Source: Salinibacterium sp.
GTDB lineage: Bacteria; Actinomycetota; Actinomycetes; Actinomycetales; Microbacteriaceae
Reading direction: 5' to 3'
DNA length: 14,035 nucleotides
NCBI GenBank assembly: GCA_025352485.1
Contig: JANXTJ010000122.1
Span: forward strand, 1-14,035
A model generated the notes under the pieces. It searched no databases. It was not told the origin of the DNA and saw nothing but the letters and a program-made list of their open reading frames with translations. Below, one piece after another: positions 12,468 through 14,035 of the stretch (position 1 is its first letter; each line of letters opens with the position of its first letter). A program made the position numbers and the translations under genes.

Positions 12468-13754
12468 ATGAGCGAACTAGAACCCCGCTCTGATCTGCGA
12501 CCCCGGTCGGAGTTGCGCACTCGCGCCAGCGCTCCGGTTCCGAAGGGCATCGCCAGGCACGGCCGACTGCGCAAAGCCGGCCCGGTCGGCACCATTCTCG
12601 CGTTCGTCGGGGCAGCGCTCGTGGTGTTGCTGGTCAGCGGTGCGTCCGTCGGGGCTATCGCGTTCAACAGCCTGTACTCGAAGAAGACCACTGTGGCGAT
12701 CTACGGCGAGACCGAGGGCCCACCGCCACAGATCGGCGCGATCCAGGGCGGATTCAACATCCTCATTGTGGGTAGCGACACCCGTGCCGGCCAGGGCGGT
12801 ATTGGGGGAACGCTCGCGGACGACCAAGCGGCGCTCAACGACGTGACCATGCTGATCCACGTCTCGCAGGACCAAAAAAGCGCCGTCGCGCTGAGCATTC
12901 CCCGCGACATGGTGGTGGGCATCCCCGAGTGCGTCGGCACCGACGGCTACAAAAAGGGCTACTCGACCGAAGCTCTGAACACCGCGCTTTACTACGGTGG
13001 CCTGTCGTGCGTCGTACAGACCGTCTCGCTCCTGACCGGACTACCGATTCAGTTCGCCGGCATGATCACCTTCCAGGGCGTCATCCAGATGACCAGCGCC
13101 ATCGGCGGCGTGGATGTCTGCATCACCGCACCGATGGTGGATCCGGCTACCGGTATCAACCTTCCGGCGGCGGGCAACTACACCATCTCCGGAGACGTCG
13201 CCCTAGCATTCCTGCGATCACGCCACGGCGTCGGCGACGGCAGTGACCTGACCCGGATCAGTTCGCAGCAGTCCTACCTCTCTTCCCTCGTGCGCAAGCT
13301 GAAGAGCTCTGACACCCTCAGCGACTACAAGAAGCTCTATGGCTTGGCCAACGGCGCGCTCAGCAACATGACCCTCTCGAACAGTCTCGCTCAGGTGCCG
13401 ACCATGGTGTCGATCGCCCTAGCGCTGAAGAACATCCCGCTCGAGCGGGTCACCTTCGTGCAGTATCCCGGGTCGACCGGCAATACCGAAGGGGTGTACG
13501 CCGGCAAGGTCAAGCCGAACACCTACGTCGGCGACAAGATGATCGCACTGATCGCCGCAGACCAGCCTTTCGTGCTTGATGCCGCCGGGGATGGGCAGGG
13601 CACCAAAGTCAATCCCAACGCGCCGGTCGCCACCGCCGACCCGACAGCTCCGCCCGTCAGCAATGCCGGTCTGCCGGTTCTCTCCGGAGTCAGGGGCCAG
13701 ACCGCAGCGGACTACACCTGCTCGATCACCCAGACATCGGATGGGGAAGGCTAG
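12468..13754 (+). CDS. LytR-CpsA-Psr (LCP) family cell-wall glycopolymer ligase
   Basis: 428 residues. A basic cytoplasmic N-terminus (1-38) is followed by one membrane helix (about 39-66) and an extracellular LCP domain (about 95-285). The catalytic signatures are GSDTR (102-106), SIPRD (143-147), and RSRHGVGDGSDLTR (250-263) with the following SSQQ. LCP enzymes transfer teichoic-acid-like or other glycopolymers from undecaprenyl phosphate onto peptidoglycan. In LCP proteins the last motif often reads RxxRQQ; here the second Arg is replaced (RISSQQ). A Pro/Ala-rich C-terminal region (from about 380) carries two cysteines at most and no clear extra domain. The ATG is preceded by GAAAGG with 8-nt spacing. 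It is flanked by two tRNA-Ser genes. Confidence 0.93.
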   Translation: MSELEPRSDLRPRSELRTRASAPVPKGIARHGRLRKAGPVGTILAFVGAALVVLLVSGASVGAIAFNSLYSKKTTVAIYGETEGPPPQIGAIQGGFNILIVGSDTRAGQGGIGGTLADDQAALNDVTMLIHVSQDQKSAVALSIPRDMVVGIPECVGTDGYKKGYSTEALNTALYYGGLSCVVQTVSLLTGLPIQFAGMITFQGVIQMTSAIGGVDVCITAPMVDPATGINLPAAGNYTISGDVALAFLRSRHGVGDGSDLTRISSQQSYLSSLVRKLKSSDTLSDYKKLYGLANGALSNMTLSNSLAQVPTMVSIALALKNIPLERVTFVQYPGSTGNTEGVYAGKVKPNTYVGDKMIALIAADQPFVLDAAGDGQGTKVNPNAPVATADPTAPPVSNAGLPVLSGVRGQTAADYTCSITQTSDGEG

Positions 13755-13792
13755 CGGTTCGGCAGCGTTCTGCCGCCCTCTCGTCTTGCGGC

Positions 13793-13798
13793 TAGAAT
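13793..13798 (+). promoter_or_regulatory. -10 box of tRNA-Ser(GCU)
   Basis: TAGAAT lies 14 bp before the mature tRNA, in the gap after the LCP gene, and gives the tRNA a promoter of its own with a leader of under 10 nt. The -35 region is weak. Confidence 0.5.
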
Positions 13799-13812
13799 TA
13801 CGCAGGAACAAT

Positions 13813-13903
13813 GGAGATGTCGCATAGTTCGGCCTAGTGCACCACCCTGCTAAGGTGGAGAGGGGTTTACACTCCTCCGTGGGTTCAAATCCCACCGTCT
13901 CCG
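13813..13903 (+). tRNA. tRNA-Ser (anticodon GCU)
   Basis: The acceptor stem GGAGATG (13813-13819) pairs with CGTCTCC (13896-13902), with one T-G wobble, then discriminator G13903 and an encoded CCA at 13904-13906. The anticodon stem CCACC/GGTGG holds CTGCTAA with anticodon GCT (13849-13851), reading AGC and AGU. A long variable arm (about 13859-13880) fits serine. Identity is clear from anticodon and arm length. Confidence 0.97.
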
Positions 13904-13920
13904 CCAAGTTAGTCACGTTG

Positions 13921-13960
13921 AAACCCCCGGCAAGCGCAAGCTGCCCGGGGGTTTCGTTTT
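13921..13960 (+). terminator. Rho-independent terminator after tRNA-Ser(GCU)
   Basis: AAACCCCCGGCA at 13921-13932 pairs with TGCC(c)GGGGGTTT ending at 13954, giving a 12-bp stem with one bulged C, followed by CGTTTT. It lies 14 nt after the encoded CCA and closes the serS-to-tRNA block. Confidence 0.85.
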
Positions 13961-14035
13961 GCGCTTCCGGTTTGCCGTTGCCTCCGCTCTCGGCCCCTGT
14001 AGGGCTGTGTACGGCCGCGTCCTGGCTCTTCCGCC
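13961..14035. other. Right-hand edge without a recognisable feature
   Basis: These 75 bp after the terminator contain no convincing coding start, RNA gene or promoter that can be judged inside the window. Confidence 0.5.

Noticed and set aside
12337..13960. tRNA-Ser genes as integration sites of a mobile element
   Set aside because: No integrase, direct repeat of the tRNA 3' end or foreign-looking cargo is present in the window.
1..14035. A previously undescribed defence, mobile or biosynthetic system
   Set aside because: All genes but one fall into known families with housekeeping or envelope roles, and I find no repeat arrays, toxin-antitoxin pairs, transposases or biosynthetic core enzymes.

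Overview
The window is GC-rich (roughly 60-65% by eye) and reads as a chromosomal stretch of a high-GC Gram-positive actinobacterium. Microbacteriaceae is my best guess. The guess rests on the protein families, the frequent GTG starts, and several start codons sitting 6-7 nt downstream of a TANNNT box (leaderless transcripts). It is inference, not a database match. I see no mobile element, CRISPR array, defence island or obviously novel multi-gene system. The window is mostly housekeeping and cell-envelope genes, and the more interesting material is in the control regions.

Layout: (1) 1-1182 (-): 5' part of a sugar-type ABC transporter substrate-binding lipoprotein, preceded by a promoter and two mirror-image LacI-type operators. 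(2) 1310-3195 (-): a DHA2/EmrB-QacA drug-efflux-type MFS protein with a terminator hairpin; its promoter is covered by a perfect 8-7-8 dyad. (3) 3425-5180 (+): two predicted cell-wall-acting exported proteins, a lipoprotein with IPT/TIG and amidase-like domains and a membrane-anchored M15 (VanY-type) carboxypeptidase. (4) 5185-7367 (-): phosphoglucomutase, translationally coupled to an unknown six-helix membrane protein. (5) 7417-9139 (+): an SDR oxidoreductase and prephenate dehydratase. (6) 9076-10134 (-): a YegS-like lipid/diacylglycerol kinase, divergent from serS with 40 bp between the two start codons. (7) 10175-13906 (+): seryl-tRNA synthetase, a coupled HAD phosphatase, tRNA-Ser(UGA), a LytR-CpsA-Psr cell-wall ligase and tRNA-Ser(GCU), closed by a strong terminator at 13921-13960.

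Themes: serine charging is clustered (serS plus two tRNA-Ser isoacceptor genes). Envelope metabolism recurs (phosphoglucomutase for sugar-nucleotide supply, LCP ligase, lipid kinase, M15 peptidase, amidase-like lipoprotein). The two transport genes at the left look individually repressible, but no regulator gene lies in the window.
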